64,000 nt of DNA from Burkholderia catarinensis (GCF_001883705.2 NZ_MDEQ02000004.1:349020-413019), one strand, 5' to 3'; shown: positions 51,403-63,220, counted from the first letter of the stretch. Translations and numbers: made by a program. The notes: generated by a model from the letters alone, not told the origin.

Positions 51403-51434
51403 AAACGGCGATGCCCGCAAGGACATCGCCGTTT
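51403..51434. terminator. terminator between convergent genes
   Basis: AAACGGCGATG (51403-51413) and CATCGCCGTTT (51424-51434), with an A-run before and Ts after; works for both genes. Confidence 0.85.
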
Positions 51435-51476
51435 GTGCATGGCCCGCGCACGATGCGCACGGGCATTGCGCCAGCG

Positions 51477-52064
51477 TCAGATCTTGAGCTTCGTGACCTT
51501 CGTGCCGTTGATCGACACGTCGCCCATCAGGCCCGCGTTCGTCAGCACGACGACCTGGACCGGTGCGGTGGCCGTGGTCGTGTCGACTGCACCGTTCGCG
51601 CCCATCTTGACGAGCGCGACCGAGGCACCGGCGCCGGCTGCCCAGCCGTCCGAGCCGCGGAATTCGTCGAGCGCTTCCTGCGTCATGAACAGGAACACGA
51701 TCGCCTTCGACTGCGCACCGGCCTGCAGGCCGACCGACAGCGACGACGTATTGTAGTAGCCGACGGTGCTGCCGCCGACGCGCAGTGCGCCGTTGCCGGA
51801 CTGGCCGCCGACGATGAAGCCTGCCTGGATCACGTCCGGGAACACGAGCACGCCGCGCGACTTCGCGACGAGTTCACGCGAACCCTTGACCGTGGAATAC
51901 ATGCGCGACAGCGTGGCGTCGACGCTCGAGTCGATCGCCTGACGCTTCGACGCGTTGGTCGCAGCGTTGTCCGGCTTGTCCGGGGTGGTGGTGCAACCGG
52001 TGAGCGCGAGGCTACCGACGATGAGCGCAGCGGCGGCTTTCAGCACAAGATTCCGTTTTTGCAT
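51477..52064 (-). CDS. YSC84/SYLF-domain lipoprotein
   Basis: 195 residues. Lipobox LALTGCTTT (Cys about 24), then the SYLF domain: KSRGVLVFPDVIQAGFIVGG, GYYNTSSLSVGLQAGAQSKAIVFLFM. It is an outer-membrane-anchored lipid-binding protein, frequent in Burkholderia. Confidence 0.9.
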   Translation of the reverse strand: MQKRNLVLKAAAALIVGSLALTGCTTTPDKPDNAATNASKRQAIDSSVDATLSRMYSTVKGSRELVAKSRGVLVFPDVIQAGFIVGGQSGNGALRVGGSTVGYYNTSSLSVGLQAGAQSKAIVFLFMTQEALDEFRGSDGWAAGAGASVALVKMGANGAVDTTTATAPVQVVVLTNAGLMGDVSINGTKVTKLKI

Positions 52065-52300
52065 CGTTCTTCTCCATCGGGTGATGTTCGGAGTGAGTCT
52101 CGCTCAAGGAGCGGATCACGTCGGCAGTTATATCACAGCGGATTACAGCCTTTTTTCGTTCGTTCGTGAAAGAGCGTCAAATCGTTTGGGTGTGTCGCGG
52201 CGCGCCAACGGACGGACCGGCGCGCGCGCGTCACGCGCGGCGCCTGGTCTGACGTGCGGGGAACACGAGGGTCGACTGGGGGCAGCGCCTGCGGGCCGCG

Positions 52301-52750
52301 TCAGTGCGTGACGGGCGGGACGGGTGGCTTGATCGGCGGGCGGCGCAGTGCCCGGCGGATCAGCGCGATCACGACGCCGCAGGCGAACAGGAACACGGCC
52401 GGTACGACCCAATAGCCGACGAACGCATGCCACAGGTAGCCCGCGAGCGTATTGCGGCGCACCACGTATTCGTCGCGGGCCGCTTGCTGGCGCGGCGCAT
52501 TGGCGGCGAGCACGTCGGCCGGGCAGCCGGTCGCGCGCGCCTCGTCAGGATCCCCGTGGCACTTCGCTGCGGCGCCGGCTGCCTGCTGCGCGTCGGTGAG
52601 CTGCCAGGTGGTCAGCGCGAGTTGCAGGTCCGCCTTGTTGTAGGCCATTTCCTCGCGGATCTCGCGGACGGCGACGATCGCGACGGGCACGGCCCAGAAC
52701 ACGATCACGATCAGCCAGCGGCGGAACCAGCGGTGTTGTCTCCATGCCAT
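52301..52750 (-). CDS. two-helix membrane protein
   Basis: 149 residues with helices at about 11-28 (RWLIVIVFWAVPVAIVAV) and 112-132 (YWVVPAVFLFACGVVIALI). The loop has two Cys (KCHGDP, TGCPAD) in the periplasm that could pair. No function recognised. Confidence 0.7.
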   Translation of the reverse strand: MAWRQHRWFRRWLIVIVFWAVPVAIVAVREIREEMAYNKADLQLALTTWQLTDAQQAAGAAAKCHGDPDEARATGCPADVLAANAPRQQAARDEYVVRRNTLAGYLWHAFVGYWVVPAVFLFACGVVIALIRRALRRPPIKPPVPPVTH

Positions 52751-53008
52751 CCATGCCTCCGTTTGACGCGCGTGCGCGTCCGTCTCGAGGGCGGCCCGAT
52801 GGCGCTTCTTGTACTTGGGTGGGCCGCATTGCAGCCATCATAGAAGAAAACGCGGCGAATTGCCGCACCATGTGGCGGCGCCGGCAACGCGGGCCGGGAA
52901 AGCGGGGCGGGAAGAGGCGAGACGCGTGCGTCGATGCGCGTGCAACGAAAACAAAAATGCCGCGCTCGCCGAAGCGGTGCGCGGCATTCGATGCGGGAGC
53001 GCCGGAGC

Positions 53009-53299
53009 TCAGGCGGCCGGCTGGCTGCTCAGGCAGCTCTTCATGAACGTCTTGCGATCGTCGCCCTTCTTGTTGGAAGCCTGGGTGTTGCAGGCCTTCA
53101 TCTTTTCCTGCTGCGTCATCTTCTTCGCGGGCTTCGCCGACAAGCAGTCCTTCATGAACGCCTTGCGTTCGTCGCCCGTCTTGCCGGATGCCTGGGTGTT
53201 ACAGGCCTTCATCTTGTCCTGCTGGCTGTTCGCCGCGAACGCGGGGGAAGCCAGCATGCCACCGAGAAGCACGGCGGCTACGAGCGATTGGATTTTCAT
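53009..53299 (-). CDS. PsiF-repeat periplasmic protein
   Basis: 96 residues. Signal peptide (SLVAAVLLGGMLASPAFA), then two PsiF repeats, each QQ-KMKACNTQAS-K-GD-RK-FMK-CLS. In E. coli PsiF is phosphate-starvation induced; the role is unknown. ATG 53299 has GGGAG upstream. Confidence 0.88.
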   Translation of the reverse strand: MKIQSLVAAVLLGGMLASPAFAANSQQDKMKACNTQASGKTGDERKAFMKDCLSAKPAKKMTQQEKMKACNTQASNKKGDDRKTFMKSCLSSQPAA

Positions 53300-53570
53300 T
53301 TCGACACTCCCATGGGGTGAATTGCGTTTTATCGACGCCGTCGCGAAGCACGATGCGACGAGGACAGGGCCACATCGCACCGCGCGCTCCGATTATGGCA
53401 AATCAATGTGAAAACACCAAAACGGCACTTCCTATAACGTTGCGGACACCCCGGCCGTTGACGGCGCGCCCGACCGGGCGATCAGGACAAACCATGACGC
53501 GCGGCGGCTCGCACCGGCCGCTGCGCCGGAACCTGCCGGATAACGGCCGCGAGCCATTACAATCGCGGCC

Positions 53571-54593
53571 ATGAATACTCCGAACCCCGCATCCTCTCCG
53601 TCCGAGGCGGTCCTGCCGCGCATCGCCGTGCTCGCCACCGGCGGCACGATCGCCGGCGCCGCGCCCGACGCGGCCAGCACGGCCGGCTACCAGGCCGGCG
53701 CGCTCGGCGTCAATTTCCTGGTCGACGCGGTGCCGGCGCTCGCGTCGGTCGCGCGCATCGACGCCGAGCAGATCGCCAGCATCGACAGCAAGGATCTCGC
53801 GCTGCCGCTGTGGAACACGCTCGCCGCGCGGATCGACGCGCTGATGGCCGACCCGGCGGTCGACGGCATCGTGATTACCCACGGCACCGACACGCTCGAG
53901 GAAACCGCATACGCGCTGCATCTGGTTGTCCGGGGCGACAAGCCGGTCGTGCTGACGGCCGCGATGCGACCGGCGACCGCGCTGTCGTCCGACGGCCCGC
54001 TGAACCTGCTGAATGCGGTGACGGTGGCCGCGCATCCGGCCGCGCGCGGGCTGGGCGTGCTGGTCGCGTTCAACAACCGGATCCACGGCGCACGCGACGT
54101 CGTGAAGACGAGCACCTACGCGGTCGACGCTTTCCGGTCGCCGGAACTCGGCGCGCTCGGCTGGGTGCAGGACGGCCGCGTCGAATTCGCGCGCCGCGTC
54201 ACGCGTTCGCGCGACACGCAACTGGCGATCGGTGCAACGTGGCCGAGCGTCGAAGTCGTCGCGAGCTATGCGGGCGTGACGCGCACGGCCGTCGATGCGC
54301 TCGTCGCGGCCGGCGTGCGCGGTCTCGTCGTCGCGGGCACCGGCAACGGGTCGATCCATGCGACGCTGCAGGCGGCGCTGGCGGATGCGGCGAACGCGGG
54401 CGTTGCCGTGGTCCGCGCGTCACGCGTCGGTTCGGGGCATGTGATGCGCAACGGCGCCGCAAACGACGATGCGCTCGGCTTCGTGAGCGCAGGGTCACTG
54501 AGCCCGTTCAAGGCGCGCGTGCTGCTGATGCTCGCGCTCGCGAACGGGATTCACGGTCGCGACGAACTGCAACGCGCGTTCGATACGCTGTGA
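53571..54593 (+). CDS. L-asparaginase
   Basis: 340 residues. Active sites: ATGGTIAG at 22-29 with the Thr nucleophile and HGTDTLEET at 104-112. There is no signal peptide, so it is cytoplasmic. It converts asparagine to aspartate and ammonia. A bidirectional terminator follows. Confidence 0.92.
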   Translation: MNTPNPASSPSEAVLPRIAVLATGGTIAGAAPDAASTAGYQAGALGVNFLVDAVPALASVARIDAEQIASIDSKDLALPLWNTLAARIDALMADPAVDGIVITHGTDTLEETAYALHLVVRGDKPVVLTAAMRPATALSSDGPLNLLNAVTVAAHPAARGLGVLVAFNNRIHGARDVVKTSTYAVDAFRSPELGALGWVQDGRVEFARRVTRSRDTQLAIGATWPSVEVVASYAGVTRTAVDALVAAGVRGLVVAGTGNGSIHATLQAALADAANAGVAVVRASRVGSGHVMRNGAANDDALGFVSAGSLSPFKARVLLMLALANGIHGRDELQRAFDTL

Positions 54594-54638
54594 CCTGGTA
54601 ACCGACAAGCGTCGATCGGGCGGCGCGCGTCGCCCATG

Positions 54639-54668
54639 AAAAAGGCAGGCCATCGGCCTGCCTTTTTT
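54639..54668. terminator. bidirectional terminator
   Basis: AAAGGCAGGCC (54641-54651), loop, GGCCTGCCTTT (54655-54665), flanked by A and T runs between convergent genes. Confidence 0.9.
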
Positions 54669-54690
54669 GCGTCAGTCCGGCGAAGCGTGC

Positions 54691-55161
54691 TCAGGACTGC
54701 GGCGGAATCACGAGCTTCTGGCCCGGGTAGATCCGGTCCGGGCTCGACAGCATCGGCTTGTTCGCCTCGAAGATCGCCGGGTACTTGTTCGCGTCGCCAT
54801 ACACTTCCTTGGCGATCGCCGACAGCGTGTCGCCCGGCTTCACGTCGTGGTACTGCACTTCCGGATCGTCCGGCTGGAGATCGTCGTCGTTGACGCCCGC
54901 GACACCCTGCACGTTGCCGGCCGCAACCTTGACCTTGGCCTTCGTGTCGAGGTCGGCGACGCTGCCCGACAGCGTGACGGTGCGCGATGCGCCGTCGAAT
55001 GCGACGGTCAGGTTCGACGTGTCGAGACCCTGCGTGTTGATGTAATTCTTGATCGCATCGGCCGCGGTCTGGTTCGCGGCATTCGGATCTTCCGCTGCTT
55101 GCGCATCGGCGTGACCCAGCAGTTTTTCACCCGCCTCTTTGATAAACGAAAGAAGACCCAT
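54691..55161 (-). CDS. lysM: BON-LysM protein (Kbp/YgaU-like)
   Basis: 156 residues with a BON domain (about 30-90, VAFDGASRTVTLSGSVADLDTK) and a C-terminal LysM (YHDVKPGDTLSAIAKEVYGD). This is the layout of E. coli Kbp, a cytosolic potassium-binding protein. Confidence 0.92.
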   Translation of the reverse strand: MGLLSFIKEAGEKLLGHADAQAAEDPNAANQTAADAIKNYINTQGLDTSNLTVAFDGASRTVTLSGSVADLDTKAKVKVAAGNVQGVAGVNDDDLQPDDPEVQYHDVKPGDTLSAIAKEVYGDANKYPAIFEANKPMLSSPDRIYPGQKLVIPPQS

Positions 55162-55621
55162 CGTTGCACTCCTTAGGTGGTTGAAAAGAAAACGCGCCGT
55201 GAAGTGGCGAAAAAAACACCGCGCTGGGCACGGTCACCGGAGGTGAACGCAAGCGCGGCGGTTTTCTCGAAAGGCGTGCCGAAAGTGTAGGCGTTCATGA
55301 CGACGATTGCATGAAAAATCGCACGCTTGAACGTAAAGAAATGTAATACGCGAAATCCGACAGGCGGACACCCGACGACGACGTCTGACCGACCAAGGCT
55401 TCCCCGGCGCCGCCGGGTGCCGCTGCGGACCCCACCACGCCGCTCTCAGCCCAGAGCGGCGTTTTTCGCCCCGTCCCGCACGCCGTTGGCGATGCAGGAA
55501 GGGGCGCCCCACCGTGATGCGCGAGTGCGTCGCGCATCGATGCGACCGGCCGTGGCCGGATCGCGTGCGTCAGTTGCGCGCATCCGTCATTGCAGCGGAA
55601 ACGCGCGTTGTGACATCTGCG
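55162..55621. other. 460-bp gap without a gene; possible small RNA
   Basis: No convincing coding frame. The right part holds a strong rightward terminator (55437-55466) with no gene before it, so a small RNA ending there is possible. A short A/T-rich patch lies at 55310-55355 where a promoter could be. Confidence 0.4.
55437..55466 (+). terminator. orphan rightward terminator
   Basis: ACGCCGCTCT (55437-55446) and AGAGCGGCGT (55453-55462) followed by TTTT. No rightward gene ends nearby. Confidence 0.75.
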
Positions 55622-56515
55622 TTACGCGGCCGGCGTCTGGCCGATTTCGAAGTTCGACATGATCTCGAGCGCGCGCACGAGTGCCGAGTGATCCCATGCC
55701 TTGCCGCCGTGCGATGCGCACACGCTGAACAGCTGCTGCGCGCTCGCGGTATGCGGCAGCGCGAGGCCGAGCTTGCGTGCGCCGTCGAGCGCGAGGTTCA
55801 GGTCCTTCTGGTGCAGCTCGATGCGGAAGCCCGGATCGAACGTGCGCTTCGTCATCCGCGCGCCGTGCACTTCGAGGATGCGCGATGCGGCGAAGCCACC
55901 CATCAGCGCCTGGCGAACGCGCTCCGGATCGGCGCCCGAGCGTGCGGCGAACAGCAGCGCTTCGCCGACGGCTTCGATGTTCAGCGCGACGATGATCTGG
56001 TTCGCGACCTTGCAGGTCTGGCCCGCGCCGTTGTCGCCGACGAGCGTGATGTTCTTGCCCATCTTCTCGAACAGCGGCTTCGCGCGCTCGAATGCCTGCT
56101 CGGGGCCGCCGACCATGATCGTCAGCGATGCTTCGCGTGCACCGACTTCGCCGCCGGATACCGGCGCGTCGAGGTAGTCGCAGCCGAGTGCATTGATCTG
56201 CTTCGCGAATTCCTGCGTGTCGAGCGGCGAGATCGAGCTCATGTCGATCACGAGCTTGCCGGCCGTGAGGCCCTTCGCGACGCCGTCGTCGGCGAACAGC
56301 ACGTTACGCACGTCGGGCGTGTCCGGCACCATCACGACGATGACGTCCGCGTTCTGCGCGACTTCGGTCGAATTCGCGACGACCTTCGCGCTGGCGCGCA
56401 GGTCGTCCGGGATCGGGAACGCACCGTTCACGACGAGCTGGTGGTCACCCTTGAGCAGGTTGCGCGCCATGTGCGCGCCCATGATGCCGAGGCCGATGAA
56501 ACCGATGGTTGCCAT
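55622..56515 (-). CDS. glxR: tartronate semialdehyde reductase
   Basis: 297 residues from ATG 56515. Rossmann start TIGFIGLGIMGAHMARNL, substrate motif DAPVSGGEVGA and catalytic Lys region GAGQTCKVANQIIV. It reduces tartronate semialdehyde to glycerate, the last step of the gcl-hyi-glxR glyoxylate pathway. It is downstream of hyi on the same strand. Confidence 0.93.
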   Translation of the reverse strand: MATIGFIGLGIMGAHMARNLLKGDHQLVVNGAFPIPDDLRASAKVVANSTEVAQNADVIVVMVPDTPDVRNVLFADDGVAKGLTAGKLVIDMSSISPLDTQEFAKQINALGCDYLDAPVSGGEVGAREASLTIMVGGPEQAFERAKPLFEKMGKNITLVGDNGAGQTCKVANQIIVALNIEAVGEALLFAARSGADPERVRQALMGGFAASRILEVHGARMTKRTFDPGFRIELHQKDLNLALDGARKLGLALPHTASAQQLFSVCASHGGKAWDHSALVRALEIMSNFEIGQTPAA

Positions 56516-56567
56516 GTGAAAGTCTCCTATAGGGGCGTAGGTGGGAAGTCCGCGGGAAGGGCGGATC

Positions 56568-57377
56568 TCAGGCGGCGCGACGCGTCGAGCCCGGTGCGCA
56601 GCCGGCGACGCTTTGCAGCCAGCCGAGCCCTTCCGTCGTGGTGGTGCGGGGCTTGTATTCGCAGCCGACGTAGCCGGCATAGCCGAGCCGGTCGAGCAGG
56701 GCGAACAGGAACGCGTAGTTGATCTCGCCCGTGCCCGGCTCGTTGCGGCCCGGGTTGTCCGCGAGCTGGACGTGGCCGATCGATGCGAGGTTGCGTTCGA
56801 TCGTCGCGGCCAGTTCGCCTTCCATGCGCTGCATGTGATAGATGTCGTACTGCAGGAACAGGTTGTCCGAGCCGACCGCGCGAATCACGTCGAGCCCTTC
56901 GGACGAGCGGTTCAGCGCGAAGCCCGGGATGTCGAAGCTGTTGCACGGCTCGACGAGCAGGCGGATGCCTTCGCGCTTCAGCGCGTCGGCGGCAAAGCGC
57001 AGGTTGTCGACGATCGTGACGAACGTCTTGTCGCGCGCCGTGCTGGCCGACGGGATGCCGACGAGGCAGTTCAGCTGCGGCACCTTCAGTGCCTTCGCGT
57101 ACTCGATTGCACGGCCGACCCCTTCCTGGAATTCGCCGACGCGATCGGGCAGGCAAGCGATGCCGCGCTCGCCCTGGTCCCAGTTGCCGGCGGGCAGGTT
57201 GTGCAGCACGAGGCGCAGGCGATGCGTCTCGAGCCGCTCGGCGAGTTCCTCTTTCGCGTACGGATACGGGAACAGGAACTCGACGGCGTCGAAGCCCGCG
57301 TCCGCGGCCGCCTTGAAGCGGTCGAGGAACGGCACTTCGTTGAACAGCATGGTCAGGTTTGCAGCAAACTTCGGCAT
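56568..57377 (-). CDS. hyi: hydroxypyruvate isomerase
   Basis: 269 residues, an xylose-isomerase-like TIM barrel: KFAANLTMLFNEVPFLDRFKA, LVEPCNSFDIPGF and IGHVQLADNPGRNEPGTGEIN with metal ligands. It interconverts hydroxypyruvate and tartronate semialdehyde. Confidence 0.93.
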   Translation of the reverse strand: MPKFAANLTMLFNEVPFLDRFKAAADAGFDAVEFLFPYPYAKEELAERLETHRLRLVLHNLPAGNWDQGERGIACLPDRVGEFQEGVGRAIEYAKALKVPQLNCLVGIPSASTARDKTFVTIVDNLRFAADALKREGIRLLVEPCNSFDIPGFALNRSSEGLDVIRAVGSDNLFLQYDIYHMQRMEGELAATIERNLASIGHVQLADNPGRNEPGTGEINYAFLFALLDRLGYAGYVGCEYKPRTTTTEGLGWLQSVAGCAPGSTRRAA

Positions 57378-57420
57378 GAGCTAAGCCTCTTCGGTCGGTC
57401 AGTCAAAAATGTCTTGCAGT

Positions 57421-59196
<1,776 letters not shown>

Positions 59197-59368
59197 GAAT
59201 GTCTCCTTGAATGTGGCGGATCTTGCGAATGGGTCTGTTGGGAACACTTTAGGGACGCAGGAAAGGTTTGATAAGATCAGCCGCAGTCGCTTATTTCGAA
59301 ACTAAAAGTATGGAATGACGGCCGGACGGGGCTTCCCGCCGGTGTCGGCACAGAGACGGAGACGGGAG

Positions 59369-60280
59369 ATGGATCGCTTCAAGCAGATCGAGACGTTCGT
59401 GCGGGTTGCCGATGCCGGCAGCCTCGCGGCGGCGGCGCTCGAGGAGGGCGTGTCGCCGGTGGTGCTCGGGCGGCGCATCGACGCGCTCGAAAAGCGCCTC
59501 GGCGTGAAGCTGATGTACCGCTCGACGCGGCGGCTGGTAGTCAGCGAGGAGGGCGCCGCGTTTCTCGAGCGCTGCCGCGGGCTGCTGTCCGAATGGGACC
59601 AGGCCGAAAACGAGCTGGCCGCCGGGCGGCGCGCGGTCAGCGGGCACCTGATCGTGTCGGCACCGGCCGCGTTCGGGCGCAAGCACGTCGCGCCGCACGC
59701 GCCCGGCTTTCTCGCCGACAAGCCCGAGATGCAGTTGTCGTTCAACCTGACCGATCGCGTCGTCGATCTCGTGCGCGAAGGCTACGACCTGTCGATCCGG
59801 ATCGGCGGCGCCGTCGATCCGAACTTCGTCGCGGTGAAGCTCGCGTCGAACCGGCGCGTCGTGTGCGGCACGCCCGAATATTTCCGCCGGCATGGCCGGC
59901 CGAAAACGCTCGACGACCTGCTGAAGCACAACTGCCTTGCCTTCAACCTGCAGGGCGGGCAGAACCGCGGCTGGTATTTCCAGCGCCACGGCAAGATCGC
60001 GACGATGCGCGTGGCGGGCAATCTCGACTGCAACGACGGCGAGCTGCTGCACCGCTGGGTGGCCGAAGGCCTCGGGCTCGGCTGGCGCTCGACGTGGGAA
60101 ATCGCCGCGCAGCTGGAGACGGGCGCACTCGAAACCGTGCTCGACGAATACGCGCTGCCGGACTACGACATCCTCGCGGTCTACCCGCAGCAGCGCTACG
60201 TGCCGGCGCGCGTGCGCTATTTCATCGACTACCTGCGCGCCGCGTATGCGCGCCCCGGGTACTGGAGCACTACGCCGTAG
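59369..60280 (+). CDS. LysR-family regulator
   Basis: 303 residues from ATG 59369, with GGAG upstream. N-terminal HTH (DRFKQIETFVRVADAGSLAAAA), then the effector-binding domain. It is divergent from gcl, so it likely controls glyoxylate use. The 172-bp gap is AT-rich around 59260-59310 (for example TTATTTCGAAACTAA). Confidence 0.9.
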   Translation: MDRFKQIETFVRVADAGSLAAAALEEGVSPVVLGRRIDALEKRLGVKLMYRSTRRLVVSEEGAAFLERCRGLLSEWDQAENELAAGRRAVSGHLIVSAPAAFGRKHVAPHAPGFLADKPEMQLSFNLTDRVVDLVREGYDLSIRIGGAVDPNFVAVKLASNRRVVCGTPEYFRRHGRPKTLDDLLKHNCLAFNLQGGQNRGWYFQRHGKIATMRVAGNLDCNDGELLHRWVAEGLGLGWRSTWEIAAQLETGALETVLDEYALPDYDILAVYPQQRYVPARVRYFIDYLRAAYARPGYWSTTP

Positions 60281-60455
60281 CGGGGCGGGCGGCCCGGCCG
60301 CGGGCAGTCCGGCGATTTTTAACGCTTCATGCGCTCGACGCGGGAATAAACTCGACGCAACGACGGTAAGGTCATCGAGCGCGCACGTTGCCGGTCTGTC
60401 CGGGCGCCGTGCGCGGAACGGGCGCGGCGTCGGCCGCCGGGACCAGGGAGGCCAT

Positions 60456-61097
60456 GTGGGGCAAGCCGGACAGGCGGTCGATGAACGGGCGGCGGACGAC
60501 GCAGTCGCGCGCGGCGAGCGGTTTCGCACGCTCGTGCTGCCGCATCTCGACGCCGCGTACAACCTCGCGCGCTGGCTGAGCGGCAGCGCCGGCGATGCGG
60601 ACGACGTCGTCCAGGACGCGTGCATGCGTGCGCTGCGCTTCGTCGATTCGTGTCGCGGCGACAACGCGCGGCCGTGGCTGCTGACGATCGTGCGCCACAC
60701 CTGGTACACCGAATGGCGGCGCCGCACGCATGCGCACGAGGTGGCGCTGCCCGACACGCTCGACGACACCGACGTTCCCGACGACTGGCAACCCGCGACG
60801 GAGGATCCGCTCGCGCACCTGCTGCGCGGCGAGAACGTGCGGCTCGTGAATGCGGCGCTCGCGAAGCTGCCGCCCGAATACCGCGAGGTGCTCGTGCTGC
60901 GCGAGATGGAGGACCTGAGCTACCGCGAGATCGCGGCGATCGCGGACGTGCCGGTCGGCACGGTGATGTCGCGGCTCTCGCGCGGCCGGCGCAGGCTCGC
61001 CGCGCTGCTGGGCGGCGAGCCTGCGCCGTCGACCGAAGGCAAGCCGGGCCGTGCGCCGGCGGGCGGAACCGCATCGGAGGCTATCGATGGACTGTAA
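60456..61097 (+). CDS. ECF RNA polymerase sigma factor
   Basis: 213 residues from GTG 60456, preceded by GGGAGG. Region 2 is AYNLARWLSGSAGDADDVVQDACMRALRF and region 4 LPPEYREVLVLREMEDLSYREIAAIADVPVGTV. It overlaps its anti-sigma gene by 11 bp. The signal it answers is unknown. Confidence 0.9.
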   Translation: MGQAGQAVDERAADDAVARGERFRTLVLPHLDAAYNLARWLSGSAGDADDVVQDACMRALRFVDSCRGDNARPWLLTIVRHTWYTEWRRRTHAHEVALPDTLDDTDVPDDWQPATEDPLAHLLRGENVRLVNAALAKLPPEYREVLVLREMEDLSYREIAAIADVPVGTVMSRLSRGRRRLAALLGGEPAPSTEGKPGRAPAGGTASEAIDGL

Positions 61098-61959
61098 CGA
61101 AGCGCGAGCGTTGCTGGACGCGGACGTCGACCGCGAGCTGTCGGCGCCCGATGCGTTGCGGGTCCAGCAGCATGTCGAAGGGTGCGACGCGTGCCGCCGC
61201 GAGCGCGCGCGGATCGTCACGCTGGTGCAGGCGGTGCGGCAGGCCGACTATCACCGGGCGCCGGATGCGTTGCGGGCGAGCATCCTCGCGGGGTTGCCGG
61301 CGGTGGCGGACGGGCCGGCGTACGGGCAGTCGCGGGCAGAGCCCCGAGCGCAGCCGCGAGGCCGCCGCTGGTTCTCCTGGCCGACCGGCCGCGGCGCATC
61401 GGCGCGCCCGGCACCTGCCGGCCCGGGGCCGCGCGTCGCCGCGCTGCCCGGGCTCGGCTGGGGCGTCGCGCTGATGGTGGCGCTTGCCGCGGCGGCCGGA
61501 ATGGCGTTGTCCGCGCGCCACGCCGACACTGACCGCACGGTGGACGAACTCGTCGCGAGCCACGTGCGGGCCGACCTGTCGGCGCGCGACATCGACGTGA
61601 TCTCGACCGACCGGCACACGGTCAAGCCGTGGTTCAACGGCCGGCTCGACTATGCGCCGCCGGTCGAGGATCTCGCGGCGAGCGGCTTCGCGCTGGTCGG
61701 CGGCCGGCTCGACTACGTCGGGCGTCGCCGTGTCGCGGTGCTCGTCTATCGTTACCGGCAGCACGTGATCGACGTCTACGTGCGGCCGGCCGGGGAAGGG
61801 CCGGCGGCGCCGTACGCGACCGTGTCGCAGGGCTATTCGCTCGACCGCTGGGACGCGGCCGGGATGACATGGTGGGCCGTGACCGACGCCGAGCCGTCTG
61901 CGCTTGCGGCATTCAGGACGGCGCTCGACGCGCGGCTCGCCGGCACGCGCAGCGAGTGA
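61087..61959 (+). CDS. zinc-binding anti-sigma factor (membrane)
   Basis: 290 residues from ATG 61087. ZAS motif H29-C33-C36 (QQHVEGCDACRRER), one membrane helix near 132-149 (GVALMVALAAAAGMALSA) and an extracytoplasmic domain. It holds the upstream sigma factor. Confidence 0.9.
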   Translation: MDCNEARALLDADVDRELSAPDALRVQQHVEGCDACRRERARIVTLVQAVRQADYHRAPDALRASILAGLPAVADGPAYGQSRAEPRAQPRGRRWFSWPTGRGASARPAPAGPGPRVAALPGLGWGVALMVALAAAAGMALSARHADTDRTVDELVASHVRADLSARDIDVISTDRHTVKPWFNGRLDYAPPVEDLAASGFALVGGRLDYVGRRRVAVLVYRYRQHVIDVYVRPAGEGPAAPYATVSQGYSLDRWDAAGMTWWAVTDAEPSALAAFRTALDARLAGTRSE

Positions 61960-62103
61960 CGGCACGGCGGCGGGCCGAGGGCCCGGCGCGTGCCGATGCT
62001 CCGACCCCCGATCGGGAAATGGCCCAAGGGCGGCCGCTTTACAGGCCGTCCCTTCAAGTCTTTGAAAACACGGCCGAATCCGCCCGCGAATCGTTGATTG
62101 GCC

Positions 62104-62132
62104 TTGCATGCGCCCTGTATCCGGGTTAGAAT
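62104..62132 (+). promoter_or_regulatory. sigma70 promoter of ribosomal cluster
   Basis: TTGCAT (62104-62109), 17-bp spacer, TAGAAT (62127-62132), 67 bp before rpsF. Confidence 0.7.
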
Positions 62133-62149
62133 CTTCGGCTTCTCACTTG

Positions 62150-62175
62150 CCACACCGGTTCAGACGCCCGGGTGG
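62150..62175 (+). promoter_or_regulatory. possible S6:S18 autoregulatory leader
   Basis: CCACACCGG (62150-62158) and CCCGGGTGG (62167-62175) can form an interrupted stem with CCG exposed, as in the known rpsF leaders bound by S6:S18. Sequence fit only. Confidence 0.4.
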
Positions 62176-62198
62176 CTTTAATCCACAAGGAGTGTGTA

Positions 62199-62573
62199 AT
62201 GCGTCATTACGAAATCGTATTCATCGTGCACCCCGATCAGAGCGAGCAAGTGCCCGCGATGATCGAGCGTTACAAGACCACGATCACGTCGCACGGCGGT
62301 CAGATCCACCGTGTCGAAGACTGGGGCCGTCGCCAACTGGCCTACATGATCGAGAAACTCGCGAAGGCTCACTACGTCTGCATGAACATCGAGTGCGACC
62401 AGACGACGCTCGACGAACTCGAACACGCGTTCAAGTTCAACGACGCCGTGCTGCGTCACCTCATCGTCAAGATGAAGAAGGCCGAGACCGGCCCGTCGCC
62501 GATGATGAAGGAAGTTCAGCGCGAAGAAGCCAAGAAGGCGGCCGCAGCTCAGCCGACCGAAGCGCAGGCTTAA
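62199..62573 (+). CDS. rpsF: ribosomal protein bS6
   Basis: 124 residues: [21 protein letters not shown] and [16 protein letters not shown]. It binds S18 in the 30S subunit. AAGGAG upstream. Confidence 0.97.
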   Translation: MRHYEIVFIVHPDQSEQVPAMIERYKTTITSHGGQIHRVEDWGRRQLAYMIEKLAKAHYVCMNIECDQTTLDELEHAFKFNDAVLRHLIVKMKKAETGPSPMMKEVQREEAKKAAAAQPTEAQA

Positions 62574-62613
62574 GTTCGTCATTCATTAAGCCATCAAGGA
62601 GCGCGGCACTCAC

Positions 62614-62913
62614 GTGAACAAGTTGCAATTGACGGCAAGCGTCGTCGAACGCGCACCGGTGCGATATACGCCGGCCGGCGTTCCGATCGCAAGCGCCACG
62701 TTGCAGCACCGCACGGAAGTCGTCGAAGCAGGCATTCCCCGCCAGGTCGAAATGACGATCGAGGCGGTGGCGGCCGGTGAGGCGAGCGGCAGGCTGGAAA
62801 GCCGTGAAATGGGCGTCGAGACGCTGTTCACGGGCTTCCTGGCAAAGAAAAGCCGCAACGCGAGAACCTTGGTGTTTCACATCACAGCATTGCAGGACAT
62901 TGGAAAGGACTGA
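62614..62913 (+). CDS. priB: primosomal replication protein N
   Basis: 99 residues from GTG 62614. OB-fold single-strand DNA binder ([20 protein letters not shown]). It lies in the usual rpsF-priB-rpsR order. Confidence 0.93.
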   Translation: MNKLQLTASVVERAPVRYTPAGVPIASATLQHRTEVVEAGIPRQVEMTIEAVAAGEASGRLESREMGVETLFTGFLAKKSRNARTLVFHITALQDIGKD

Positions 62914-62917
62914 AATC

Positions 62918-63193
62918 ATGCCCCGCCCGACTGGTAAGAAATTCGACAAGCGTCGTCAGCAACAAAACCCGCTCTTCAAGCGCAAGAAGTTCTGCCGTTT
63001 CACGGCTGCCGGCGTCGATCAGATCGACTACAAGGACACGGATACGCTGAAGGACTTCATCGGCGAAAACGGCAAGATCACGCCGGCTCGCCTGACGGGT
63101 ACGAAGTCGCACTATCAGCGTCAGCTGGACACGGCAATCAAGCGTGCGCGTTTCCTCGCGCTGCTGCCGTACACCGATCAGCACAAGGCGTAA
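62918..63193 (+). CDS. rpsR: ribosomal protein bS18
   Basis: 91 residues: RRKFCRF-type [20 protein letters not shown] and [17 protein letters not shown]. Confidence 0.97.
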   Translation: MPRPTGKKFDKRRQQQNPLFKRKKFCRFTAAGVDQIDYKDTDTLKDFIGENGKITPARLTGTKSHYQRQLDTAIKRARFLALLPYTDQHKA

Positions 63194-63220
63194 TCAGGCG
63201 ACGCAATAAGGAGAATTCGA

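Noticed and set aside
55362..55437. Possible tRNA ending in CCACCA near 55437
   Set aside because: No T-arm GTTCRA sequence or cloverleaf; the CCA is chance.
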